A DNA stretch of 64,000 nucleotides from the NCBI GenBank assembly GCA_963575745.1, contig CAUYUJ010014171.1:1652005-1716004 (forward strand), in the 5' to 3' direction. Below, one piece after another: positions 10,284 through 20,961 of the stretch; position 1 is the first letter of the stretch, and each line of letters begins with the position of its first letter. Under the pieces are notes generated by a model. That model had not been told where the DNA came from, did no database searches, and saw only the letters and a list, made by a program, of their open reading frames with translations. The position numbers and the translations under genes are program-made. The DNA is from Prorocentrum cordatum (Eukaryota; Sar; Dinophyceae; Prorocentrales; Prorocentraceae).

Positions 10284-13178
10284 ATGGCGCTGCAGGCGCG
10301 TCAGGAGGAGCAGATCTTGCAGTACATCGAGGAAAGCAATTCCTCGGGGAGGTTGGCATCGGGGTGGGATCAACTGAAGGAGTTCCTGCTGGCGGAGGGG
10401 CTAGCGTATTACCAGCAGGTCCCACCGAACCAGATGGGCATCGACATTCGGAACCGCAGCGGTTCGTTAGTGAACCCTGCGCGGGCTCGCAATGTAGGCG
10501 CGAAGATTTGCGCCCAGGGCTTCGTCTTGGCCAAGACGGCTGCAGCCACTGCCTTCGAGGCCCCGCAGGGGGCGCAGTTGGAAGAGACCGCGATGGCGAA
10601 CGACCGCCTTTCGCGGCTCAGCGGGGGTCGGTGCCCCCCGCTGGACTCATTGCGGTATACGTCAGTGGGCGGCTCCCACACGAACGTCTTCCTCCGCTGC
10701 GTGCTGGCCAAGGCGCCGACCACAGTGAAGGCGCTGGCAGACTCTCGGGACAACATCGACTCCGAAAAGCTGTGCGCGTTGCATCCGCAACTTGCGACGG
10801 CAGTCAAAAAGGGCCTGACGTGGTTGATCATCAAGCACGCGGTGGCCAAAGTGAAGGGCCTCAAGAACTTCGTGCAGAGGGCTTTGAACGCCGACGTCAG
10901 GGAGGCGGTTCACGAGACCGAGATCATTCGGTCAGGCTGCAGCCTATCCCCACTATAGTATATAGCGGTATGTAGTAAGGACCAGGATGATGCACGAGGA
11001 GGGTGATGAGTGGGAGTGCGTTGGGGAGGAGGTGAGAACGAGGAGCAGGAGCATTATATCTTACCGTGCTGCAGCACTTGATCGGCTCGGCGCTTGCTGC
11101 AGGCAGGTGGGCGGATGCTCTTGGCACACAGCCTCGCTGAGGGTTCCAGCAAGCCCGATTGGCGCGACATCGCCGAGCAAGCGGGCCACGCGAACCCACC
11201 TTGCAAGGCGTGGATCGCTGACTTGTGCAAGTTTGTTGAGCTCGGGCCACAAAACGGAGAACTTCTCCGTGAAATAGATGAAGCCCTCAAGACCTTCACG
11301 AATGTGGACGTCTCGGGGCAAACTTTGATGTGCGGCTCTGAATTTTGGCGCAAGTTGAATTCGATTAAATGGGGGAAGCACCAGGAGTCGTACCCGTATG
11401 TCGTAGCGGCGCTCGTGAAGGCCAACTATTCAGGCGAGCACGTGGTGGATAGCATGTGCAGGACCATCCATAAGCTTGTCGGCGCCCCCTTGTAGTGACA
11501 TGCGCTGCAGCGCATCTATGCATTGCGCTGCATTGTTAGAACTGCGTACCCACCCCTCCCCCCTCCCCACACACACACCGTTACATTGCTTTATTCCCAG
11601 ACGCAATCGCTGGAGCGATGGGCGGATCAAGGCAAACGAGATCGTCCACGTCGCGTCCCGCAAGGCGGACGTGGCTGCGGCCGACAACCTCATGGCCGAC
11701 GCAAGGTCGCTCGTGAAGAGGTTGGATATCGGAGCGGAGCAGGGCTTCTTGCACATCGCTAAGTTGGATGTCCGCTGTGCCATGCACCTGGTGAAGAAGC
11801 GAGCGCCAGGAGACCGCACTTTCGGATGCGTGGCAGATATAGCACAGGTATCTTCTCATGCCACCTTTCGTGTGCTCCTTGTTTCCCTCCCTCCCTGCTT
11901 TTCGCCATTCAATGTCGCTGCAGCGACCCTCCAGAGAGGTCTTCCTCCATGAGCTCGGGGAGCCAGCCCAGCTGCAGATGAAGAGCTTGGGGATCGAGTT
12001 CGGCAAGGCGGTGCAGACCGACAAGCAAGGCGATGGCGCACCCGAGTTCCCAGCAGGCGCCGATGCAGACGCGCCGCGCGCGGCAGCGTCGTCGGCCGCT
12101 GAGTTGAAGAGCAACGTCTTCCGCATGCGGCGTGCAGGGTTCGACGTGGGGAAACACATCGTCCAGAAGAAGGAGGTGGATGACGTCTTCGAGGTGCTCT
12201 CCATCTCGGAAAATGGGATCACCGCTCAGAAGAAGTTGCACGACGACCTGGTGGGCGAAGGGATCTCCATTGCGTGGCTGCAGCCACCCCGCCGCCCGTG
12301 GGGGGCAGGGAGGGGGGAGGAGGAGGTAGTAACTGCGATATTGTATTTCCTGTACTTAAGTTGCAATGGGTTGGTCGATGCGCTGCAGCGCACGGAGCAG
12401 TTAGCCGAGCGGGCGGATTGAAGTAAACATATTGCTCGAGAATTACAAGTTGACGTCCAAGGTGCAAGAGCAGTTGTCGTTCACGAAGGAGCACTTGCCG
12501 CCAGCCCACGAGGGTTGGGCGATGGACGCGTTCAAGGGGGCATGCAACATGGCGCTGCGGCAGCGCTGAAGTCCCAGGCGAACATTTTGCACTTGGAGAT
12601 CCTGCAGGACCCACCTGCCGCGCGCTGCAAGCGAGCGTTCAAAGTTGGTGAGCTCGTCAGACTTGTGCCTCCGCAGTCGTCCGCGCCCCCTCCGACGACG
12701 CCGCGCTGCAGCGCTGCGCTGAGCACGAGGTAGCGAGGATTTCGGGGCACGTCAGGCCGTAGCGACGAGGTCAGTGATGTTACCGACTGCGCGCCATGTA
12801 GCTCGACGCGGTGGGAGTGGTCGCATGTCGGCCTCGTCCACGCGGGTCAGCACGGGCTGCGTTGCGGAGAGCATCTCGTTGGGGAAGGTTGGCCTCTACG
12901 AGTTCTTCGTGGGCCCGCATTTCGCAAGGCCCCCCGCTGAGGGGTCGCGGGGCCCCGACGCCTTTGTCAGCCCCTTCTGGGTGGTGGCAAAGTCCGACTC
13001 AGAGCCCAACGTGGAGCTCCGAAAGGAGACCGTGACGTTCGGGACAGGCGTCAGCAAGGTGCAGGTGGGGGTGCCCCAGATGCATAACACTTGCGCCCTG
13101 TCCGCGGGCGACTTCCTGGTGGTGAAGCCGTGGCCGCGGCTGCAGCCGCGGCCAGCCAAGATGCTCAGGACGGCCTGA
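10284..13178 (+). CDS. multi-exon orphan dinoflagellate protein with a GGSHTN motif, first gene of the element
   Basis: Exon 1 (10284-10935) starts with MALQARQEEQI and contains GGSHTNVFLRCVLAK, a motif block I recognise from many unassigned dinoflagellate predictions. Intron 1 (10936-11106) is GC-AG. Exon 2 (to about 11470) includes ADLCKFVELG and YPYVVAALVKANY. Exon 3 (about 11620-11847) holds the ADNLMADARSLVKRL segment. Intron 3 (11848-11938) is GT-AG. Exon 4 (11939 to about 12276) includes RRAGFDVGKHIVQKK, and exon 5 resumes about 12410 (IEVNILLENYKL). A short palindromic insertion at 12552-12562 breaks the frame between GACNMA and LKSQAN. The last part (about 12800-13178) is a beta-rich tail ending LRTA. 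Function unknown. Exon limits after exon 4 are approximate, and this copy may be inactive. Confidence 0.58.
12552..12566. repeat. 15-bp interrupted palindrome inside an exon
   Basis: GCGCTGC and GCAGCGC flank a single G. Removing 11 bases (12552-12562), between two copies of GCGCTG, would rejoin the two reading frames of the surrounding exon (NMA to LKSQ). It therefore looks like a small insertion that left a direct repeat. Confidence 0.6.
13131..13154. repeat. 24-bp perfect CTGCAG-centred palindrome in coding sequence
   Basis: The centre CTGCAG has perfectly complementary 9-base arms reading TGGCCGCGG on the left. It lies in the last exon of the GGSHTN gene and encodes WPRLQPRP. Confidence 0.9.
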
Positions 13179-13672
13179 GCTGGCGATATAGAGGGACCAC
13201 GCGGGAGGATGAGGCAGGAGGGAGGGGTGATGCGGAGGAGGAGGAGGAGGCAGGGCAAGGTTTGGCATCGGGAGGAGGATGAGGGGGCTTAAGGAGCGGC
13301 GAGCGCACATGACGGCACCGAGCGTGGCCCTCCGATTGGTGTAAACAGTGTGCGGGTTGGTGCGAAGTGCGATACTTGCCGCGGCGCTGCAGCGCGCGGA
13401 ACGATTCGTTGCGCCAGCATCGTCGCTGCAGCGACTGTACAATATTGGTGCTGACATCAGCCTTTCCCACAGACATGCCGCTGCAGCGGCTTCGTCATCA
13501 CTGTTGTGCTCGATGTGATCGTTGCTCTTCGCTTCATCTTTCACATGCGCTGCAGCGCACCTCATCATGAGCACCTCGTCCGCGCACATGTTGCCTCATC
13601 ACTCCATCGCAGCAATTTTGGCGCTGAAGTGCGACCGCGCTCGGGCTGCAGCCTCGGCGCGCCGCGCGCGCG

Positions 13673-14437
13673 ATGACGACGATCAAGCGCGACTGCGTCG
13701 TGTTGCACGACAACCGTACGGGGCGCGAGCTGGTCACGGCCGTCGAGGTCATCGGAGACCGCGAGTGTATCACCGTGACCACCGCAGGTTGGAGCAAGTG
13801 GGCGTGCGGCAAGGCTCAGGGCTTGCGAGGCACGATGTTCCTAACGTGGCTGAAAAATCAGCGCGCCGCGTCGTCGGGGCCAACGGCGCCGACGACGCTC
13901 TTCGCTGCAGCGGAGCCAGGCCGCCGCCCGACCACGCGGTCCGGCCGCGCCAGTCGCCAGGTTCCAGTGGACAAGTGCTTCAAGACAGTGCAGCTGCCGC
14001 CGTTTGGCGATACGGAGGCAACAGAGCTGCAGATTGTCATTCCCCCACCTCATAGGGGGGGGAGGGACAAGCTGCAGGTGGTGCTGCACGAGAAGGGCGT
14101 AGAGTACATCAAGGCCAAATTGCTTCAGGAGGCGGCGGAGGCGGCAGAGGCGAGCACGGTGCTGAAGCGCCCGCGGCGCCACGAGACCGATGTTCCTTGC
14201 GGCACCCGCATCTATTGGGTGCAGCGGCTCCAAGCTTGGCGGGCCGTCCGCACAGACTGCGGTTGCAGCAGGACGGCCTTGTTCCGCACAAACCGCGGCT
14301 GCAGCAAGGATGACGCTGAAGCGGCCGCGGCGAAGTGGTGCACCGCCGAACTCAAGGATTGCGAAGCGGATGAGCTCCAGGAGATGGAAGCGGAGGCGGA
14401 GGGCGATGCGGAGGAGGAGGAGGCCGACTCGGACTGA
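13673..14437 (+). CDS. single-exon ORF of the element, 254 aa, acidic C-terminus
   Basis: Starts MTTIKRDCVVLHD and stays open to TGA at 14435-14437. The N-terminal part alternates hydrophobic and polar residues (REVTAVEVI-like strands, then GWSKWACGKAQG), consistent with a small beta-rich domain. The middle has an alanine/glutamate helix (LLQEAAEAAEA), a basic LKRPRRH patch that could be a nuclear signal, and a set of cysteines (GCSRT, RGCSKD). The end is EEEEADSD. No known family is recognised. Upstream (13179-13672) the sequence has palindromes at 13387, 13430, 13476 and 13547 and no supportable gene. Confidence 0.5.
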   Translation: MTTIKRDCVVLHDNRTGRELVTAVEVIGDRECITVTTAGWSKWACGKAQGLRGTMFLTWLKNQRAASSGPTAPTTLFAAAEPGRRPTTRSGRASRQVPVDKCFKTVQLPPFGDTEATELQIVIPPPHRGGRDKLQVVLHEKGVEYIKAKLLQEAAEAAEASTVLKRPRRHETDVPCGTRIYWVQRLQAWRAVRTDCGCSRTALFRTNRGCSKDDAEAAAAKWCTAELKDCEADELQEMEAEAEGDAEEEEADSD

Positions 14438-14947
14438 GCTGCGGCGCGCTCGGTCGACCGCATCGCTGGGGCGTGCGATCACGGTCGGCAGTGCGATTGA
14501 GAATGGCAGCGAGGAGGACGAGCACGAGGACGAGGGCGAGGAGGAGAAGGAGGAGGAGGATTGGGATAATAATTGCGGATTGTTGGTGGATCCCCCCAAT
14601 GTTCGCTACTGTTGGTGTCATTGCGAATCGTTGGTATGATCAAGCGTGCTGCAGCACGACGACACTACGATCAAGTGCGCCTCTCACGCGTTGCCGCCGT
14701 CGATGTGTGACCTCACAGCGCTGCAGCGCTGACTTACGTTTCGTGCGTTTGGAGTCCATCGTGCTGCAGCGCTGACTTACGTTCGGGTGTCTGGCGTGCC
14801 GATATCAGAGTTTTGCGTCGCGCTGCAGCGCTGACTTACATTTTGTGTGTCTGGCGTGTTGATGTAGCGCTTCGATCGCGCTTGCAGCCCGCATGTTCGC
14901 TTTATGTTATTGTGTGTGGTTCGCAGCCACCTGTGATCAGAACATCA

Positions 14948-15301
14948 ATGGCTGCCAACATGAATGCAGCGACGCCGCCATGGCGGCTTCCCTCGGAGCC
15001 AGTGCCGCCGCCGAAGGCGGAGTCCGCTGCATCGGATGCGACATATGCGGCTACCCCCCCTCCTCCGCCGCCGACGCCGCCACCACCGCCTCCGACGTCG
15101 ACGAGGACCGCGGCTGCAGCCGCCAGTGATGTGCCAGCCCCGCGCGCGGCTGCAGCCGCGCGCAAGCGCGATGCTGAGACCAAGGTTGGCATGTGGAAGC
15201 TTGTGTGCGACATGATTCGGGAAGCGCTTCAGCGCGGGGACCGCGGGACAGCGGTTGCGCTGGCAGTCCAATGCCACGTCGCGAAGAAGCCGCGGAAGTG
15301 A
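14948..15301 (+). CDS. small Pro/Ala-rich ORF with a basic C-terminus, 117 aa
   Basis: Starts MAANMNAATPPW, has two runs of prolines, then a folded-looking tail (GMWKLVCDMIREALQRG, TAVALAVQC) that ends KKPRK before TGA. The tail resembles the helical segment WSNRAQQLCELLLQG of the next protein in shape. The 22-bp palindrome at 15142-15163 lies within the coding sequence and encodes alanines. Function unknown. 14438-14947 holds GGA-rich sequence and palindromes at 14648 and 14715, with no supportable gene. Confidence 0.45.
   Translation: MAANMNAATPPWRLPSEPVPPPKAESAASDATYAATPPPPPPTPPPPPPTSTRTAAAAASDVPAPRAAAAARKRDAETKVGMWKLVCDMIREALQRGDRGTAVALAVQCHVAKKPRK
15142..15163. repeat. 22-bp perfect CTGCAG-centred palindrome
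   Basis: Arms GCGCGCGG and their complement flank GCTGCAGC-type core sequence; symmetry fails at the next base pair. It lies in an alanine-coding run. Confidence 0.9.
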
Positions 15302-15429
15302 CGGGCGCGCGGCGCGCGCGCGGTCAGTGCTGCAGCACCACTGTTTCAGTCGGAGACAGCATCGCGACGGCGGCGACGGCGACAGAGACAACGACGACGG
15401 CGTTAAAGACGACGTAATTCAGAGCAGTG

Positions 15430-15960
15430 CATGCAGGAGAAGAAGGTGGAGGGAGGATGATGATGAGGAGGAGGGTGATCAGGAGGACGACGACATTGAG
15501 GACGACGTTCTGGAACGCCCTCATTTTCACAGGTTCCCACCGCTCGCTGCCAGCACCTCGGAGCAGGGGAAGGGGGAGCAGGATGATGATGATGATGAGG
15601 AGGAGGAGGGGGAGGAGGAGAAGGAGGCCGGGGACGAGGAGCATGACGAGGAGGAGGAGGAGGAAGACAACCAGTTGACACCCATGCCCCGCCCCCCCGC
15701 TCCTTCTGCCTATTCCTGCCTCCGCATACTCCCTCTCCTCCTCCTCCTCCTCCTCCTCCTCCTCCTCCTCATCCTCCCTCTCATTATCCTACTCCTCCTT
15801 CTCCTCCTCCTTCTCCTCCTCCTCCCTCTCCTTCTCCTCCTCCTCATCCGTGTCCTCCTCCTCCTCCTCCTCCTTCTCCTGCCCCCCCTCCTTCCCCCCC
15901 CTCCTCCTCTCCCTCCAATCCTCCTCCTCCCCCTCATCCTCCTCCTCCTCCTATCCTGAG
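15430..15960. repeat. polypurine GGA/GAT tract followed by polypyrimidine CTC tract
   Basis: 15430-15680 is GGA/GATG-rich and 15715-15960 is CTC-rich on the same strand, so the two halves are roughly complementary and could fold together. The long leucine-, serine- or arginine-only frames read from it are artefacts. 15961-16376 contains palindromes near 16143 and 16163 and no supportable gene. Confidence 0.8.
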
Positions 15961-16376
15961 GGGGCAGCCCTAGGGAGGTCAATCCAGTCGTTGGCCTTCG
16001 GAGGTTCAATTGGGGGTGATGTTACTTTGCGGGGTGATGTTACTTTGGGGGGGTCAGTCGACTGGTTAGCAGGGGTCCATCGTCGTCAGCGTCGTCGCCA
16101 TCGTATTCGTCGTTGGCACCGCCGCTGTTTTTGTTCCGCGCAGCTGCAGCTGCAGCTTCGCGCGCTGCAGCGTCGCGCGCCCGCGCGCCCGAGTGCAGCT
16201 TCAGCTGCAGTGATGGGACTGGTTTCCACCACCACTACCAAATGTTGGAGAAGGAGGAGGAGGAAAAAGAAGAGGAGGAGGAGGACCTCCCCCTCCAACT
16301 TATGGTACTGGTGGTGGAAACCAAGCCCATCATGCAGCTTGGCGAGCTGCAGCTTCGCTCGCTGCATCGCGCAGCG

Positions 16377-16934
16377 ATGGCGTCGCAGCTCGACTACGAC
16401 GAGGACGCCGAGGAGTTCGCCGTCCTGCGGCCGACGCCGCCTGCGGCGCCGCCGCCAGGGTTCGAGCCGTGGGACCCCGCGGTCGAGCTCGCTGCCGCCA
16501 AGGCGCGGCCGACGTCGCGCGCCGCCCCGTACGGCAAGGGCGGCAGCGACGGCCCACCTTGCAAGGGCAAGGGCAAGGGCAAGGACAAGGACAAGGACAA
16601 CGTCGGCGGCCCACCTTGCGGCAAGGGCAAGGGCAAGGACAGGGACGGCGGCGGCCCACCTTGCAAGGGCAAGGGCAAGGACAAGAGCAAGGGCGGCAAG
16701 GGCAAGCTTGTCCGCGACGGGGACCAGCAGCTGCGGCGTGGCGGCTGGTCCAATCGGGCGCAGCAGCTCTGCGAGCTGCTGTTGCAGGGCGAGTGCGCCG
16801 ACGCGGCCGCCCTCGCGGAGGAGTTCTACGCTGGGCCTGCACAGGTCTGGGTCGGCGCTGGCGCCGAGGAGGCCGCCGAGGAGGCGCAGGCGCCCGAGGA
16901 GGCGCTGAGGAGGCCGCCGAGGGGCGCCTCATGA
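16377..16934 (+). CDS. Lys/Gly-repeat protein, 185 aa, of the element
   Basis: Begins MASQLDYDEDAEEF, followed by Pro/Ala-rich sequence and three Lys-Gly repeat blocks (GKGKGKDKDKD and similar) separated by GGPPC, then GGWSNRAQQLCELLLQGECA, a helical segment with a cysteine. The composition suggests nucleic-acid contact through lysines. I have seen this mix of KGKGK tracts with a WSNRAQQL helix among unassigned dinoflagellate proteins; no function is established. The frame stays open to TGA at 16932-16934. The GC-rich 16935-17110 repeats a GAGGCCGCGGAG unit. Confidence 0.5.
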   Translation: MASQLDYDEDAEEFAVLRPTPPAAPPPGFEPWDPAVELAAAKARPTSRAAPYGKGGSDGPPCKGKGKGKDKDKDNVGGPPCGKGKGKDRDGGGPPCKGKGKDKSKGGKGKLVRDGDQQLRRGGWSNRAQQLCELLLQGECADAAALAEEFYAGPAQVWVGAGAEEAAEEAQAPEEALRRPPRGAS

Positions 16935-17110
16935 GGAGGCCGCGGAGGAGGCCGCGGAGGAGGCCGCCGAGCGCCGAGGGCGAGCCCTCGCGAGGGCGAG
17001 GGCGCCTGCCGAGGGCGAGCCCTCGCGTCGCCGAGACGGCGCGGCGCTGCGCCCTCCTGGCGCTGCAGCGCCTGCGGGCGCCACATGAGAGCTGCGGCGC
17101 GGCCGCGGAG

Positions 17111-19105
17111 CATTCCACTACTGGTGGGCGACGGAATGGGACGGTAACTCAGTAGAGGTAGACAGGGGGAGAGGGGGGACTATAGTAGAGGTAGACAGGG
17201 GGGAGACGTGATATACATAGGGAATGCGAGGGGGACGATGGAGACGCAGCGTGGGGGGGGGAGTGAAGACACATTGGAGAGAGACGGTAGACAGGATGCC
17301 CGCTGCAGCGGGTATCCACTCTCCCGTGAGCGAGGGGGACAACGAACGCATAGTGATAGGATACATGCTGTAGCAACCCAACATGTAAGATCAATGGGAG
17401 CAATGGGGGGGTGGATTGGATCAGTTCGCGAGCATAGCTGACGCCGACGCATGCATGTGTTTAGGCCAGGTTATATTTCGTGCGCCAGATCGCGTGGTGC
17501 GCCCGCGCTGTCGCCCAGAAAGGCGCTCCGATATCCTCATCACATCTATCTGCCATCGTCGACGTTCACATCCTGATCCGCTGACATTTTTTCGTATGGA
17601 ATGATGTGCCAGGGGTCGGCCTTGGATTGGCCAGGAAAGTTTGGGGGCACTTGGGGGGGTCCTGGGGCACTTCAGATGGCAAACCGTCTCGCATCGCATC
17701 GCCCTTCGCCACTCTCCCTGCTCCCCTTCAGCACAGTTCGTTGCGCCGCCGAGTAGCTCCCCCCATGGCCTCCTGGCAGCCTCACCAGCTCCCATCAGCC
17801 TTGTCCTCAGCAGTCTCGAGCCATCGCGACGCTGCTGCAGCAGAGCCGTGAGCGTAAATCTTTGCAGTTGACAGCGGTTTCGGCATCGTCAACCTCGTCG
17901 CGACGCTGCTGCAGCAGCGCCGCGTGATGTACTTCGCGCCTCTCTTAGCTTCACCCCCACATCGAAATCAGCAGTGTGGACAGTGTTCTGGGACTGCGTG
18001 GGTGGGCGTTGGGGTGGGCTGGAGTGCTGGATGTTGGCATCAGGATGGCTGATCTGAGGTCGAACGGGAGCTTCGGGTGAAGCGATCTGAGAGCGTCGGT
18101 GCCCCTCTGCAGAGGTGATGCTGTCTGACAGCGGCGTGTCTGTTCAATAGCCCCCTCTATTGAACAGCCACGCCCGTGTCTGTTCAATAGCCCCCTCTAT
18201 TGAACATGCCATGTTCAATAGCCCCCTCTATTGAACAGCCACGCCCGTGTCTGTTCAATAGCCCCCTCTATTGAACAGACACGCCTCTGTCGATGTCCCA
18301 GCTGCCTTCGAGGCTCCCAGATCGCTTCGGTATTTGCTCCTGATCACACTTCGCGCATCTCCTGAATCCGTCCCGCGCCCTCCTCGGACACCTTCCGTGT
18401 CCCTCCTGTGTCTGCCCGCCCGCCCGCTCCCGAGCTCCCGTGTATACCTATCCGTCTCCCGTGTCTCTCCCGCGTCTCTCCCGTGCCCCTTCCGTGTCTC
18501 CACCTGCCTTCCGTGCGCTCCCGCCCGTGTCCCTCCGCGCCGCTCCCGCGTCCGCCCGCCCGCTCGCCCCCGAACTCCCGTGTCCCTCCCGTGTCTCTTC
18601 CGTGCCCCCCCCCCGTGTTTCTCCCATGTCCCTCCCACCCCTCCGTGTCTTTCGCACCGTCCCTTCCGTGTTCCTCAAATGATCATGCATCTCCCCCCGT
18701 GTCCTGCCCGCCCGCCCGCCCGCGCTCGTGTCCTTCCCTCCCGTGTCTCCTCGCATCTCCCCCCGCCCCCCCCCCCCCCCTCGTGTCCCTCATTATCTCC
18801 CTCCTCTCCTTTCCATCACTCTATATCTCTCTCCCTATTGCCCACTACCATGCGTTCCATCATGGTGCGCATGCATAGCGCTGCAGCGCTTCATGTTACT
18901 TTGTGACGATGATTTCTGCTGAGCGCTGCAGCGCTCACGTGTTTTCCTTAATTGCATGCGATCGTTGCGCTGCAGCGCATCTGTACTGTTGTGGCCTCTC
19001 TTCCACCTCAGCAGCCGAGTGCTTCAGCTCTCGCAGTGTGGGGGGCCCTCCCTCGCGCTTCCCCTCGGAGCGTCCGCGCACCCCCTCGCCCTCGCGGAGG
19101 GCATC
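17111..19105. other. gene-poor stretch inside the element
   Basis: No gene is supported. It contains G-rich repeats (17150-17340), palindromes at 17301, 17832 and 17907 (16 bp), the hairpin array at 18135-18285, a pyrimidine-rich minisatellite of CCCGTGTCTCTC-like units (18360-18840), and palindromes at 18880, 18920-18937 (18 bp) and 18967 just upstream of the next gene. Confidence 0.6.
18135..18285. repeat. array of four identical hairpins
   Basis: TGTTCAATAG, loop CCCCCT, CTATTGAACA occurs at 18141-18166, 18181-18206, 18212-18237 and 18252-18277. Stem (10 bp) and loop (6 nt) are identical in all four. The last copy extends to a 15-bp stem (GTGTCTGTTCAATAG). Spacers vary from 5 to 14 bases. 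Confidence 0.9.
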
Positions 19106-20961
19106 ATGTCTGCCGCGGCTGCGGCCACACCCATCAACCACATCCTGGATAACCTGGACAGCTGCGACGCTTTCTTCGCATCGCAGATCGGCGTCATCGC
19201 CGCCGACGCGATGGCGCAGAGCCAGTCCGCCTTGTCCATGAGCGTACAGCTGCAGCTTCACAACTTGGGGACGATCGGGGCTGCCCAAGCAGCTACCCTG
19301 CATAATCGAATCACCGCGTCGGGCTTCGCGGACAGCCACGAGGCGCGCCTCAGCGCCGCGCTGGCCGCGCGCGTGGGCACGGCGACGCCCGCGCTCCAGA
19401 TGTGCGTGCAGGCGCTCGCGTCAGGGCGGTGCTGTCCATCGTGCTTTGCACATCGGACCGCCGAAGTGTTATTCACATGTATGGTTTAATTGTTTGTTCT
19501 GTACTTTATGTATGTTACCATGTTCATGCTTCAAATGTACTTATGTTATCATGCTGCAGCATGCCTGCGTCGATTCGTCGGCTGGTGGACTTTACCATGC
19601 AGGACTGGGGTTTATTTCGCGACCCCAACCAGAGCATCGTCGCGAAGGTGCGCGCGTTGATCAAACGTTGCGGTGCCATCGGCTTGACGGTTCCGAGCGA
19701 GAACACGCTGAAATAGTTGGCGGCGTTGATGGAATGCGCCCACCTTCCAGACGCAAGCCCTGGGCAGCTCTACGGGATCGTGACGGAGATGAAGGTTTGG
19801 GATTCGGCGGGAACGCCTAACGCAGACGCATCGCATCGCACTGACTGCAGCCAATGCGATGCGGCGCGTCAGCGTTAGGGTTTCCCGACGAGTCGCCCTT
19901 TACAGGGTCAGCTCTTGGCGAGCCGCAGGGGCGCGACGGGGCAAGCGGCGACAGTGACTTGGAATTTCCCAGCGGATCCTCGGCAGCTCCCTCAGCACAT
20001 CTTCGACGCGGCGCACGCCGATGCGGACCCGCCGGTCGATGTGACGCGCGACCTCGTCAACGTGGCATCGCATCTACGAGGCTGCTGCCACCCCGTCATG
20101 CGCTGCAGCGCTGATTGTTCTGGATGTCTTGGGTGCTTCGGCGAGCTCGGTCCTTTAGGTCCACCTCGCATAGAGCATGATAGGTTTCATGCTACGCGTG
20201 CGCCGCTGAAGCGGCCTGCGGGTCTCAACGCCATCAAGGCTCGCGTGCCTCTCAGGCTGACCAACAAGGGCTTGCGGGCTGCCGCCCCGCCGCATCAGCC
20301 GAGCACTGCCATTGTGCCATGGACACCATCGGGGTCACCCTCCGTGCCGCCTGCAGCGCCAGTGCAACCCATGGACGCGATGGCCGTGATGCAGCAAATG
20401 CTGGCAGCGTTTGCGCCACCGCCATCGCCGCCCAACGAGCTGCAGCTGCAGCTCTTCCCGCGCCGCCCTGCGGCGCCCACGGCGAGCCCCCCCGCGAGTC
20501 CCCCCGCGATTGGTGATTCGCCAGCTGGGCCAGCATTGTCAGCGGCGGCGCCAGATGCTGCTGCAGCAGCGCCAACGCCGCCAAACGAAGATGCTGCTGC
20601 AGCAGCAGACGGAGACGAGGATGCTGCGCTGCAGGCGATCGAGACCTTGGCTGCGGGCAGCGCGAAAGGCGAGCTGCCTCGCAAGGGCAAGGGCAAGGGC
20701 AAGAAGGGCAAGGGCAAGAGCGCGAGCAAGGGCAAGAGCAAGACAGGCGCTGGCAAGGGCAAGACGGCGGCCAAGGGCACGGCCAAACCGAAGGCCAAGG
20801 GCAAAGGGAAGGCCAAAGCCAAGGCCAAGGCCAAGCCCAAGGGCAAGGCGGCAGCCAAACGGGGCCAAATGGCACTCGGGTGCAGCAAATGCCGCTACCT
20901 GCCGAATGGCTGCGGCACGTGCCGCGACCCGAACTTCACTGGCCGTCGCGGCAAGCCGTGA
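19106..20961 (+). CDS. multi-exon orphan dinoflagellate protein ending in a Lys/Gly tract and a GCSKCRY Cys module
   Basis: Exon 1 starts MSAAAAATPINHILDNL and runs to about 19430. A second exon from about 19560 encodes MPASIRRLVDF and TVPSENTLK, meets an in-frame TAG at 19714-19716, then continues in the same style (LAALMECAHLPDA, GQLYGIVTEMK) to 19794. Intron 19795-19905 is GT-AG. The next exon (19906 to about 20084) gives PQHIFDAAHADADPPVDV. The last (about 20200-20961) has ARVPLRLTNKGLR, a Met/Gln segment, a Lys-Gly tract (about 20680-20865) and the end GCSKCRYLPNGCGTCRDP. The four closely spaced cysteines suggest a small zinc or DNA-binding module. I recognise the family as multi-copy in dinoflagellates, without known function. 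The TAG suggests a damaged copy. Confidence 0.55.
20437..20454. repeat. 18-bp perfect palindrome in coding sequence with two CTGCAG sites
   Basis: GAGCTGCAGCTGCAGCTC reads the same on both strands and encodes ELQLQL in the GCSKCRY gene. Further coding palindromes of 14 and 16 bp follow near 20560 and 20590. Confidence 0.88.

Noticed and set aside
15255-16009. Long leucine-, arginine- or serine-rich frames on both strands
   Set aside because: They are translations of GGA/CTC repeats; no folded-protein composition remains when the repeat is removed.
18135-18285. A CRISPR array
   Set aside because: Repeats are internally palindromic and spacers are only 5-14 bases; the host is eukaryotic.
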